From Microbacterium sp. LCT-H2 (GTDB taxonomy: Bacteria > Actinomycetota > Actinomycetes > Actinomycetales > Microbacteriaceae), in assembly GCF_001866135.1 (NCBI RefSeq), contig NZ_MODW01000003.1, positions 1 through 64,000 of the forward strand: 64,000 nt of DNA. Direction: 5' to 3'. Shown in pieces: positions 32,852 to 40,598 of this stretch; positions within the stretch are counted from its first letter, which is position 1; each line of letters begins with the position of its first letter. The position numbers and the translations under genes are program-made. Below the pieces are notes generated by a model, which ran no database searches, had not been told where the DNA came from, and worked only from the letters and a program-made list of their open reading frames with translations.

Positions 32852-33709
32852 GTGAGCTCTCCGATCACCGTCGAATCCGAGGCGGAGCTCGTCGCCAACG
32901 CGGTGCGCGAGCTGGCGCGGCGCACCCGCTTCCCCGTCGCGTTCGGCGGGCTGATCGACGAGGGCGTCGTGAGCGTCACGAGCATCGTCGGGGCCCGCAC
33001 GCGTGCTCTCGACGGGCTCCGCGTGCGCCCCGAGCGTGGCCTCGGGGGCCGGGCGATGATGGAGCTGCGTCCGCGGATGACGAGCGACTACGGGTCCTCT
33101 CGCCAGATCACCCACGACTACGACGTCTTCGTGCTCGGCGAGGGTCTGCGGACGCTGCTCGCCCTGCCGATCGTCGTCCAGGGCCGCCCTCGCGGCGTGC
33201 TCTATGCCGGAGCCTGGGCCGAGGAGAGGATCGGCGGCGTGACGACGGCCCCGGCCATGCAGGTCGCGCAGTCCGTCGCCGACGAGCTGCGCATCCGGGA
33301 CGAGGTGCAGCGCCGCCTCCGCGCTGCATCACCCGCGCCCGCAGCGGTCGCGCCCGCGCAGCGCGAGGAGCTGCGCGAGAGCTTCGCCGAGCTCCGCAGC
33401 ATCGCCGCCGCGGTCGATGACGCCGACGTCCGCGCACGACTGGCGCAGGTCGAGCGCCGGCTGCTGACCCTCGCCGGAGACGACCTCCCGATCACGACCG
33501 GGCCGGTCCCTGTTATCCACCTCTCCCCGCGCGAGACGGACGTGCTCGCGTGCGCGGCACTCGGATCGACGAATGCCGAGATCGCCGCCCATCTCGGTCT
33601 GCGCGAAGGCACCGTCAAGGCCTATCTCGGAACCGCGATGTCGAAATTGGACGCGTCGACGCGGCATGCCGCCGTGACCAAAGCGCGTCGCGCGGGCCTG
33701 CTCCCCTGA
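32852..33709 (+). CDS. GAF-LuxR transcriptional regulator resembling RamA
   Basis: The 285-residue protein has an N-terminal GAF-like domain (about 8-150), a helical linker, and a C-terminal LuxR HTH (about 222-280) with LSPRETDVLACAALGSTNAE and LGLREGTVKAYLGTAMSKL. Length, domain order and position opposite an MctC-type transporter operon match C. glutamicum RamA, the activator of acetate and monocarboxylate genes, so a similar carbon-source role is likely. GTG start at 32852; the codons before it show no coding character. The GAF ligand is unknown. Confidence 0.8.
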   Translation: MSSPITVESEAELVANAVRELARRTRFPVAFGGLIDEGVVSVTSIVGARTRALDGLRVRPERGLGGRAMMELRPRMTSDYGSSRQITHDYDVFVLGEGLRTLLALPIVVQGRPRGVLYAGAWAEERIGGVTTAPAMQVAQSVADELRIRDEVQRRLRAASPAPAAVAPAQREELRESFAELRSIAAAVDDADVRARLAQVERRLLTLAGDDLPITTGPVPVIHLSPRETDVLACAALGSTNAEIAAHLGLREGTVKAYLGTAMSKLDASTRHAAVTKARRAGLLP

Positions 33710-33761
33710 ATCGGCATTCTCCGCGGATGCGTCACACGGCGCCATGAAGGAAGCGCCTTTG

Positions 33762-33791
33762 TTGTGCGCATTCCCGCCGCCGCGATAAAGT
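33762..33791 (+). promoter_or_regulatory. Promoter of lsr2
   Basis: TTGTGC (33762-33767) and TAAAGT (33786-33791) are spaced by 18 bases. The -10 box is 7 bases from the ATG at 33799, so the transcript is probably leaderless. This stretch is AT-richer than its surroundings. Confidence 0.5.
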
Positions 33792-33798
33792 CGCTGGC

Positions 33799-34161
33799 AT
33801 GGCGAGAAGAATTGTGCACCAGCTGGTCGACGATATCGACGGCACCGTCCTGGAGGTCGGAGAAGGCGAGACCGTGCATTTCTCGCTGAACGGCACCTCC
33901 TACGAGATCGATCTGAATTCCGCGCACGCCGAGGAATTGCGCCAGGCACTCGAGCCGTACATCACGGCTGGGCGTCGGGCGGGATCCGGAGCGTCCTCCG
34001 GCGGGGGCCGCTCCTCGTCCTCGTCTTCGTCGCGGAAGCGGCCCTCACGTAATCCCGAGGTCGCGGCGATCCGCGCCTGGGCGAAGGAGAACGGGTACAC
34101 GCTCTCGGAGCGGGGCCGCGTTCCGGCCCCCATCCTCGACGCGTACCGCGCCGCTCATTGA
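33799..34161 (+). CDS. lsr2: Lsr2 nucleoid-associated xenogeneic silencer
   Basis: The 120-residue protein has the N-terminal dimerisation domain RRIVHQLVDDIDGTVLEVGE and a flexible Gly/Ser linker (about 60-80, with a long Ser run). The C-terminal DNA-binding domain contains PEVAAIRAWAKENGYTLSER and the minor-groove-binding R-G-R of SERGRVPAP. It coats and silences AT-rich, often foreign, DNA. It is a single gene with its own promoter and a terminator right after. Confidence 0.95.
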   Translation: MARRIVHQLVDDIDGTVLEVGEGETVHFSLNGTSYEIDLNSAHAEELRQALEPYITAGRRAGSGASSGGGRSSSSSSSRKRPSRNPEVAAIRAWAKENGYTLSERGRVPAPILDAYRAAH

Positions 34162-34164
34162 TCC

Positions 34165-34200
34165 GGTCCCGCCCCACCTCACGGTCGGGCGGGATCTTCT
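34165..34200 (+). terminator. Rho-independent terminator of lsr2
   Basis: TCCCGCCC (34167-34174) pairs with GGGCGGGA (34187-34194), followed by TCTTCTTT. It overlaps the end of the convergent MarR-type gene. Confidence 0.7.
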
Positions 34201-34811
34201 TTCGCGCCCTCGATCGCCCAGGCCTCGTCCCGGAGGGTGATCTCCTCCGTCATGTCCTGCAGGAAGCGGATGACCACGTCGCGCTCCGCCGCCGACAGCC
34301 GCGCGGCCGCGTAGAAGCGCTTGGCCTGCTGACGCCCGACCGTCTCCATCGCGGCATGCCTGGTCTCCGGGGTGATGGTGATCGCGAGGGCGCGGCGATC
34401 GGTGGGATGCGGCGCCCGCCGGATGTGCCCGCCCTTCTCCAGCCGGTCGAGGAGCTTCGTGGTCGCCGCGGTCGAGACGCCGAGGTGGTGGGCGATCCCG
34501 CTGGGCGTCGCCACGACCGAGCGGTTGTCGCACACGATCAGATAGTGCAGCGCCCGCATGTCGGTCTCGTTCAGCTGCATGTACCTCCGCGACGCCTGCG
34601 AGAGACGCTGCTCGGCCTCGCGCAACCCGCCCAGCGCCTCCATGAGGCGCCCGATCTGACGCAGGTCCTCCGGAGCGACACCGGAGCGATCGACGAGCGT
34701 GCTGCGGGGGTCGCTGGCGTCGACGTCGTAGATGGAGCCCTGGGCGAGCCCGTCGGGCCCTGCGGTCGCCGAAGCCTCGGCGACCGGGGTGGTGCGGGGC
34801 TCGGAGGGCAT
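34179..34811 (-). CDS. crtR: MarR-family repressor of the carotenoid operon (CrtR-like)
   Basis: The 210-residue protein has a roughly 60-residue N-terminal extension, then a MarR winged HTH with IAHHLGVSTAATTKLLDRLE and the wing RRAPHPTDRRALAITI. It is divergent from idi-crtE and so matches CrtR of corynebacteria, a MarR-type repressor that responds to geranylgeranyl diphosphate. That ligand is transferred from the homologue, not seen here. TAACAT lies 6 bases before the ATG on the minus strand, so its mRNA is probably leaderless. The name is based on position and family. Confidence 0.8.
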   Translation of the reverse strand: MPSEPRTTPVAEASATAGPDGLAQGSIYDVDASDPRSTLVDRSGVAPEDLRQIGRLMEALGGLREAEQRLSQASRRYMQLNETDMRALHYLIVCDNRSVVATPSGIAHHLGVSTAATTKLLDRLEKGGHIRRAPHPTDRRALAITITPETRHAAMETVGRQQAKRFYAAARLSAAERDVVIRFLQDMTEEITLRDEAWAIEGAKEDPARP

Positions 34812-34817
34812 GCGATC

Positions 34818-34823
34818 ATGTTA
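34818..34823 (-). promoter_or_regulatory. -10 box TAACAT of leaderless crtR
   Basis: Read on the minus strand, TAACAT is followed by 6 bases and the crtR ATG. TTAGCA about 16 bases upstream is a possible -35 and overlaps the GCTAA half-repeat at 34841-34845. Confidence 0.45.
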
Positions 34824-34840
34824 CACACCAACAGCTTCAT

Positions 34841-34870
34841 GCTAAGTTGATATTTCGCCAGGTTAGCTAA
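34841..34870. promoter_or_regulatory. Candidate CrtR operator region with TTAGCTAA palindrome
   Basis: A perfect 8-bp palindrome TTAGCTAA (34863-34870) lies 16 bases before the idi ATG. A GCTAA at 34841-34845 forms an inverted repeat with its TTAGC half. TTGATA at 34847-34852 is a possible -35 for idi. The AT-rich symmetric site fits a MarR dimer repressing both directions. Confidence 0.5.
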
Positions 34871-34886
34871 ACGACGAGAGGGAGCC

Positions 34887-35408
34887 ATGGACAACGTCAC
34901 ACTCCTCGCCGAAGACGGGACTGCCGTCGGCATCCTGCCGAAGAGCGAAGTCCACACGACCGACACCCCCCTCCACCTCGCCTTCTCCTGCTACGTGCAG
35001 GATCGAGAGGGACGCCTGCTCGTCACGCGTCGCGCCCTCGGCAAGCGCACGTGGCCGGGCGTCTGGACCAACAGCTTCTGCGGTCACCCGCAGCCCGGCG
35101 AGGACATGATCGAGGCGGTGCGCCGCCGCGGCTCCGAGGAACTGGGGATCCAGGTCACCGACGTGCGGCTCGCCCTCCCCGACTACCGCTACCGCGCCGT
35201 GGACGCGAGCGGCATCGTCGAGAACGAGATCTGCCCGGTACACATCGCGGTGGTCGACGGGCAGCCCGTCGCGAACCCCGACGAGGTGGCGCAGTGGGAA
35301 TGGGTCGATGTGGACGACCTGCTCGCCGCGGTCACCCGCACCCCCTTCGCCTTCAGCCCCTGGCTCGCGGAGCAGCTCCCGCTCCTCCGGCGACACGGAG
35401 AGGTCTGA
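34887..35408 (+). CDS. idi: Isopentenyl-diphosphate delta-isomerase (type I)
   Basis: The 173-residue Nudix-fold enzyme has the catalytic Cys in WTNSFCGHPQPGE, metal ligands His/Glu in LHLAFSCYVQD and EAVRRRGSEELGI, and the catalytic Glu in VENEICPVH. It interconverts IPP and DMAPP, supplying primer for prenyl synthesis. GGGAG precedes the ATG. It heads the carotenoid operon and is 3 bases from crtE. Confidence 0.95.
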   Translation: MDNVTLLAEDGTAVGILPKSEVHTTDTPLHLAFSCYVQDREGRLLVTRRALGKRTWPGVWTNSFCGHPQPGEDMIEAVRRRGSEELGIQVTDVRLALPDYRYRAVDASGIVENEICPVHIAVVDGQPVANPDEVAQWEWVDVDDLLAAVTRTPFAFSPWLAEQLPLLRRHGEV

Positions 35409-35411
35409 ACC

Positions 35412-36494
35412 ATGGTCGTCACGCTGACAGAGGAAGACCTCGGCACCCGCATCGAGGCGGTGCTGCGGCAGCGGTTCACCGAGCGCACCGCCGCCGCCGA
35501 GCACTACGGGTCAGAGTTCGCAGCACTGTGGCAGACCGCCGCAGAGCACGCCCTCGGCGGGAAGCTCCTGCGTCCGCGCATGCTCATGGACCTGCTCACC
35601 GCACTCACCGCGGCTCCGCTCACGGAGAAGGACACCGCACGGGCGATCGATGTGGCCGCTCATGTCGAGCTGCTGCACTTCGCGTTCCTCCTGCACGACG
35701 ACGTCATCGACGGCGACCTCACGCGCCGTCGTCGTCCCAATCTCATCGGCTCTCTCGTCTCCCGTCGTCCCGACGAGTCCGGCGACGCGGCTCTGCACTG
35801 GGGCCGCTCGAGCGCCATCCTCCTCGGAGACCTCCTGCTGTCCAGCGCCGTGCTCGGCTTCGCGCGCGCCGACCTCCCCACCGCGCGACGGGAGCGGCTG
35901 CTCTCCCTCCTCGAGACGACCGTGTTCGAGACCGTCGCCGGCGAGCACTCCGACGTGGCCCTCAGCGATGGCATCATCGCGGCGGACCTCCGCACCATCC
36001 TCGCCACGAGCGCGTCGAAGACCGCCGCCTATTCCTTCGTCCTCCCGCTCCGCGCGGCGGCGATCCTGTCCGGGGCGCCGACGGCAGCCGAGGAGCAGCT
36101 GACCGAGATCGGCGGCCACCTCGGGCTCGCCTACCAGCTCCAGGACGACCTTCTTTCCGTGTTCGGAGACCCGGACCTCCACGGCAAGGACCCCTATTCC
36201 GACCTCCGCGAGGGCAAGGAGACCGCGATCATCGCCTATGCACGGATGACCAGCCACTGGCCCGGCATTGAACTGCGGTTCGGCGAGACCGACCTCAGCA
36301 TCGACGACGCGGCGGAGATGCGCGACCGCCTCCGCGAGTGCGGCGCGGAGGGCTTCGTCCGCGGACTTGTGGAGGAGCAGCTCGCCGCCGTCTCGAACGT
36401 CCTCGCGGAAGCCGAGGAGGCGGGCACGCTCTCGGCCGACGCCGGACGCGTCGTCCTCGCGCTGGCCGACCGGATCGAGGGCCGCAGCCGATGA
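35412..36494 (+). CDS. crtE: Geranylgeranyl diphosphate synthase
   Basis: The 360-residue trans-prenyltransferase has the first Asp-rich motif in FLLHDDVIDGDLTRRRRPN and the second in YQLQDDLLSVFGDPDLHGKD. These bind magnesium diphosphates; GGKLLRPRM gives the IPP-binding Lys/Arg. It condenses DMAPP with IPP to the C20 precursor. It overlaps crtB by 4 bp. The chain length (C20) is assumed from operon context. Confidence 0.93.
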   Translation: MVVTLTEEDLGTRIEAVLRQRFTERTAAAEHYGSEFAALWQTAAEHALGGKLLRPRMLMDLLTALTAAPLTEKDTARAIDVAAHVELLHFAFLLHDDVIDGDLTRRRRPNLIGSLVSRRPDESGDAALHWGRSSAILLGDLLLSSAVLGFARADLPTARRERLLSLLETTVFETVAGEHSDVALSDGIIAADLRTILATSASKTAAYSFVLPLRAAAILSGAPTAAEEQLTEIGGHLGLAYQLQDDLLSVFGDPDLHGKDPYSDLREGKETAIIAYARMTSHWPGIELRFGETDLSIDDAAEMRDRLRECGAEGFVRGLVEEQLAAVSNVLAEAEEAGTLSADAGRVVLALADRIEGRSR

Positions 36495-37399
36495 CCGCGA
36501 CCCCCGCAGAGCACCGCGACGACGCGGCGCTGCGCCGCTTCAGCCGCACCGCCGAGATCGCGACCTCCGATGTGATCCGCACCTACTCGACGTCGTTCGG
36601 CCTGGCCACCCGCCTCCTCGGGCGACGCCACCGTCAGCACGTCCGCAACATCTACGCCATGGTGCGCATCGCGGACGAGATCGTCGACGGAGTCGCCGCC
36701 GAGGCCGGGCTCGACGCGGGCGCCCAGGCCGCCGCCCTGGACTCGTACATCGCGGAGACCCATCGGTCGATGCGGACCGGCTACAGCAGCGACCTCATCC
36801 TGCACGCGTTCGCACGGACAGCGCGCGAGTGCGGGATCGGCGAAGAGCTCACCCAGCCGTTCTTCGACTCGATGCGCGCCGACATCGCCGGCCCCTCCGG
36901 CTTCACGGCCTACGACGCCGACGCGCACGCCGCGTACGTCTACGGGTCGGCGGAGGTCGTCGGCCTCATGTGCCTGCGGGTCTTCCTCCGCGATGCCACG
37001 CGCACGCCGGCCGAACTCGAGATCCTCGACCGCGGGGCGCGACGGCTGGGAGCCGCGTTCCAGAACGTGAATTTCCTCCGCGACCTCGCCGACGACACCG
37101 ACCGCCTGCAGCGCGGCTACCTCGGCGGCTCGGAACGTCTCACCGACGAGGACCGCGACGCCTGGGTCGACACCGTCCACCGTCAGCTCGCCGACGCGAG
37201 AGCCGCGATCCCGCTGCTCCCGAAGGACGCCCGTGCCGCTGTCCGGAGCGCCCTCGCCCTCTTCGCCGCCCTGACCCAACGCGTCGCGCGGACCCCTGCA
37301 GCCGAGCTGTACCGCCGCCGGGTCCGCGTGCCGGATCCGATCAAGGCGCTGCTCGCCGCGCGCGCCGTCGTCGTCACGAGCCTGGAGCGGGACCGATGA
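36491..37399 (+). CDS. crtB: Phytoene synthase
   Basis: The 302-residue squalene/phytoene synthase-fold protein has YAMVRIADEIVDGV (first Asp-rich motif, D-E-I-V-D) and NVNFLRDLADDTDRLQRGYL (second motif). It joins two GGPP molecules into phytoene through prephytoene diphosphate. The ATG at 36491 overlaps the crtE stop (ATGA) and its stop overlaps crtI likewise. Confidence 0.94.
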   Translation: MTATPAEHRDDAALRRFSRTAEIATSDVIRTYSTSFGLATRLLGRRHRQHVRNIYAMVRIADEIVDGVAAEAGLDAGAQAAALDSYIAETHRSMRTGYSSDLILHAFARTARECGIGEELTQPFFDSMRADIAGPSGFTAYDADAHAAYVYGSAEVVGLMCLRVFLRDATRTPAELEILDRGARRLGAAFQNVNFLRDLADDTDRLQRGYLGGSERLTDEDRDAWVDTVHRQLADARAAIPLLPKDARAAVRSALALFAALTQRVARTPAAELYRRRVRVPDPIKALLAARAVVVTSLERDR

Positions 37400-38988
37400 G
37401 CCGCATCGTTGTCATCGGCGCCGGTGTGGCCGGTCTGGCCACGGCCGGGCTGCTCGCGCGCGACGGGCACGACGTCGTGGTGCTGGAGAAGAACGACCGC
37501 GTCGGCGGACGGGCGGGCACCATCGAGCGCGACGGCTTCCGGTTCGACTCCGGCCCCTCGTGGTACCTCATGCCCGAGGTGTTCGACCACTACTTCGCGA
37601 TGATGGGGACCAGCACCGCGGAGCAGCTCGACCTGACGCTGCTCGATCCGGGCTATCGCGTCTTCCGCTCCCCCGAGTCCGGCGACGATCCGGTGACGGT
37701 CCCCGCCGGACGGGGCGCCGTCGCGGAGCTGTTCGAGTCGATGGAACCGGGGTCCGCCGCCGCCCTCGACACCTACCTCACCTCCGCGCACGACGCCGGC
37801 GCCATGGCACGGAGCTACTTCCTCTACAACCCGTTCACCCGGACCAGGACGCTCGCCGCGGCCGAGGTGGTGCGCGCGCTGCCTCGGCTCTTCTCGCTGC
37901 TCGGCACGCGCCTCCAGGCGTTCGCCGCCCGGCGCTTCCGGCACCCGGTGCTGCGGCAGATCCTCGGCTACCCCGCCGTCTTCCTGGGCACCGACCCGCG
38001 GACGGCGCCGGCGATGTACCACCTGATGAGCGCGCTCGACCTCGACCAGGGCGTGCTGTATCCGCAGGGCGGCTTCTGGCGTGTCGTCGAGCGGTTGGCG
38101 GCGCTGGCCCAGGATGCCGGCGCGCGCATCGTCACCGGGGCGGAGGTCACCGGGATCCGCACCCAGGACGCGGACGGCGCAACCCATGCGACCGGGGTCG
38201 GCTGGACGGACCGCGACGGCCACCAGCACGTCGAGGACGCGGACATCGTGGTCTCCGGCGCCGATCTGCACCACACCGAGACGACGCTGCTGCCCCCCAC
38301 GCTGCAGTCCTACCCCGAGTCCTGGTGGGCGCGGCGCACGAGCGGCCCTGGCGGCGTGCTCGTGATGCTCGGCGTCCGCGGCACGCTGCCCCAGCTCCCG
38401 CACCACTCGCTCTTCTTCACCGACGACTGGGACGCGAACTTCGACGCGATCTTCGGTCGCACCCCTGCCGTGCCGACCCCGGCGTCCACCTACGTCTGCC
38501 GCCCCAGCGCCACCGACGCCGAGGTCGCGCCCGACGGGTACGAGAATCTCTTCGTGCTGGTCCCGGTGCCGGCGGACGTCGAGCTCGGGCACGGGGGAAG
38601 CGACGGCGCCGGTTCCCCGGCCGTCGAGGAGGCCGCGGACGCCGCGATCGAGATGATCGCGACGTGGGCGGGGATCCCCGATCTGCGGGAACGGATCGTC
38701 GTCCGGGAGACGGTGGGGCCGGCCGACTTCCGCGACGACTACCACTCCTGGCGGGGCGGCATGCTCGGCCCCGCGCACATCCTCTCGCAGAGCGCCATGT
38801 TCCGCGCGCAGAACGCCTCCCGCCGGGTGCAGGGGCTGTATTACGCCGGGGCGACCACCGCACCGGGCGTCGGGGTGCCGATGTGCCTCATCAGTGCCGA
38901 GATCGTGCTCAAGCGCATCCGGGGCGACCACTCCCCCGGTCCGCTGCCGGAGCCGGCCCCACGACCGGCGAGCGCGGAGCGGGCATGA
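37396..38988 (+). CDS. crtI: Phytoene desaturase (lycopene-forming)
   Basis: The 530-residue flavoprotein has an N-terminal FAD-binding motif VVIGAGVAGLATAGLLARDG with VLEKNDRVGGRAG, and the C-terminal CrtI signature GLYYAGATTAPGVGVPMCLI. It introduces the double bonds that turn phytoene into lycopene. A short Pro-rich tail follows the domain. Both ends overlap neighbours by 4 bp. Confidence 0.95.
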   Translation: MSRIVVIGAGVAGLATAGLLARDGHDVVVLEKNDRVGGRAGTIERDGFRFDSGPSWYLMPEVFDHYFAMMGTSTAEQLDLTLLDPGYRVFRSPESGDDPVTVPAGRGAVAELFESMEPGSAAALDTYLTSAHDAGAMARSYFLYNPFTRTRTLAAAEVVRALPRLFSLLGTRLQAFAARRFRHPVLRQILGYPAVFLGTDPRTAPAMYHLMSALDLDQGVLYPQGGFWRVVERLAALAQDAGARIVTGAEVTGIRTQDADGATHATGVGWTDRDGHQHVEDADIVVSGADLHHTETTLLPPTLQSYPESWWARRTSGPGGVLVMLGVRGTLPQLPHHSLFFTDDWDANFDAIFGRTPAVPTPASTYVCRPSATDAEVAPDGYENLFVLVPVPADVELGHGGSDGAGSPAVEEAADAAIEMIATWAGIPDLRERIVVRETVGPADFRDDYHSWRGGMLGPAHILSQSAMFRAQNASRRVQGLYYAGATTAPGVGVPMCLISAEIVLKRIRGDHSPGPLPEPAPRPASAERA

Positions 38989-39335
38989 TGGGCGCGATCT
39001 ACCTGACGGCGCTCCTCGTGTCCCTCGGCTGCATGCTGCTGCTGGACTGGCGGTTCCGCCTCTTCTTCTGGCGCGACGCCGTGGCGGCGGCCGTCGTCAC
39101 CGCCGTCGGCCTCGCCTTCTTCCTCGTCTGGGATGTGGCCGGCATCGCGGCGGGGATCTTCTTCCGAGGTGAGGCGGCGATCGCCACGGGCATCGTCCTG
39201 GCCCCCGAACTCCCCCTCGAAGAGCCGATCTTCCTGGTCTTCCTCGTCGTCTGCACCATGGTGCTCTACGGCGGCGCCGTGCGCCTCCTCGACGGCCGCC
39301 GTGGCCGTACTGACGCGGAAGGAGCGTCGGCATGA
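38985..39335 (+). CDS. crtYe: C50 carotenoid cyclase subunit (CrtYe-type)
   Basis: The 116-residue protein has three membrane helices (about 3-20, 32-55, 80-97), with the lycopene-cyclase-domain segment LAPELPLEEPIFLVFLVVCT holding the conserved P-x-E-E motif. It works as a heterodimer with the next protein to cyclise the ends of the C50 chain. It starts ATGATG; the first ATG overlaps the crtI stop. Ring type (epsilon, beta or gamma) cannot be read from sequence alone. Confidence 0.88.
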   Translation: MMGAIYLTALLVSLGCMLLLDWRFRLFFWRDAVAAAVVTAVGLAFFLVWDVAGIAAGIFFRGEAAIATGIVLAPELPLEEPIFLVFLVVCTMVLYGGAVRLLDGRRGRTDAEGASA

Positions 39336-39667
39336 GCTACCTCCAGCTGTCGGCGGTCTTCCTCGCCGTCGCCGCCGTGGCCGCGGTCGCGCTCTGCGTC
39401 GGCGCGCGGCGGACCCCGCACCTCGGCGCCCTCACGCTCACGGCCCTCGCCCTCCTCGTGCTGACCGCCGTGTTCGACACCGTCATGATCGCCACCGGGC
39501 TCTTCCACTACGCCCCCGGCCCACTCGCCGGCGTGCACATCGGGCTCGCCCCGATCGAGGACTTCGCCTACCCGCTGGCCGGGGTGCTGCTGCTCCCTGC
39601 ACTGTGGACCGCCCTCCGCGGGCGCCGCTCCCGGACGCGCGCCGCCGCCCGACAGGAGCAGGCATGA
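39332..39667 (+). CDS. crtYf: C50 carotenoid cyclase subunit (CrtYf-type)
   Basis: The 111-residue protein has three membrane helices and the second-subunit signature VHIGLAPIEDFAYPLAGVLL, with FDTVMIATGLFHY before it. It pairs with CrtYe. The 4-bp overlaps on both sides keep the two subunits equimolar. The C-terminal tail is basic. Confidence 0.88.
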   Translation: MSYLQLSAVFLAVAAVAAVALCVGARRTPHLGALTLTALALLVLTAVFDTVMIATGLFHYAPGPLAGVHIGLAPIEDFAYPLAGVLLLPALWTALRGRRSRTRAAARQEQA

Positions 39668-40557
39668 CCGATCAGACGTCCCGCACCGGGGGCCTCGGCC
39701 GCGACATCGCCCAGATCGTGCTCTCCTCCCGACCGATCAGCTGGATCAACACGGCTTTCCCCTTCGCCGCCGCTTACCTGTTGAGCACCAGGGAGATCGA
39801 CGCGACGTTCGTGATCGGCACGCTGTACTTCCTCATCCCGTACAACCTCGCCATGTACGGCATCAACGACGTCTTCGACTACGCCTCCGATCTGGCCAAT
39901 CCGCGCAAGGGCGGGATCGAGGGCGCGCTGCTGTCCCCGCGGATCCATCGCGCGACGCTGTGGGCGGCCGCGGCGACGAACGTGCCGTTCCTCGTCTACC
40001 TGTTCGCGGTCGGCACCCCGGCGTCGTGGCTGTGGCTCGCCGTCAGCGTCTTCGCCGTCCTCGCCTACTCCGCGCCGGTGCTGCGGTTCAAGGAGCGCCC
40101 CTTCCTGGACTCCGTGACCTCGAGCACGCACTTCGTCAGCCCCGCCCTCGTCGGACTCTCGCTCGCCGGAGCCCCCGTCACCACGACCGCCGTCCTCGTC
40201 CTCGTCGCCTTCTTCCTCTGGGGTATGGCCGCCCACGCCTTCGGCGCGGTGCAGGACATCGGGCCCGACCGTGAAGGCGGGATCTCGTCGATCGCGACCG
40301 TGATCGGAGCCAGGGCCACCGTCCGGCTCTCCCTCGTGCTGTGGGCGATCGCGGGCGGCGCGATGCTGCTGACCCCGTGGCCCGGCCCGCTCGCCGCCGT
40401 TCTCGCCGTGCCCTACATCATCAACGCCGCGCCGTGGTGGAACGTCACCGACGAGACCTCGGCCGGCACGAACCGCGCCTGGCGCCGGTTCATCGCGCTG
40501 AACTACATCGCGGGCTTCCTCGCCACGATGATCCTCATCCTCGCCTGGGTCTCCTGA
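39664..40557 (+). CDS. crtEb: Lycopene elongase (UbiA-family prenyltransferase, CrtEb-type)
   Basis: The 297-residue protein has about 8 membrane helices and UbiA motifs: NLAMYGINDVFDYASDLANP (first Asp-rich motif, N-D-x3-D-x3-D) and HAFGAVQDIGPDREGGISS (second). It adds two C5 units from DMAPP to lycopene, forming the C50 skeleton (flavuxanthin-like). ATG at 39664 overlaps the crtYf stop. With CrtYe/Yf this defines a C50 carotenoid route such as decaprenoxanthin. Confidence 0.92.
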   Translation: MTDQTSRTGGLGRDIAQIVLSSRPISWINTAFPFAAAYLLSTREIDATFVIGTLYFLIPYNLAMYGINDVFDYASDLANPRKGGIEGALLSPRIHRATLWAAAATNVPFLVYLFAVGTPASWLWLAVSVFAVLAYSAPVLRFKERPFLDSVTSSTHFVSPALVGLSLAGAPVTTTAVLVLVAFFLWGMAAHAFGAVQDIGPDREGGISSIATVIGARATVRLSLVLWAIAGGAMLLTPWPGPLAAVLAVPYIINAAPWWNVTDETSAGTNRAWRRFIALNYIAGFLATMILILAWVS

Positions 40558-40598
40558 CCCGTCGCACCCTCCCCCGACCGCCGCCTGAAAGGACCCCG

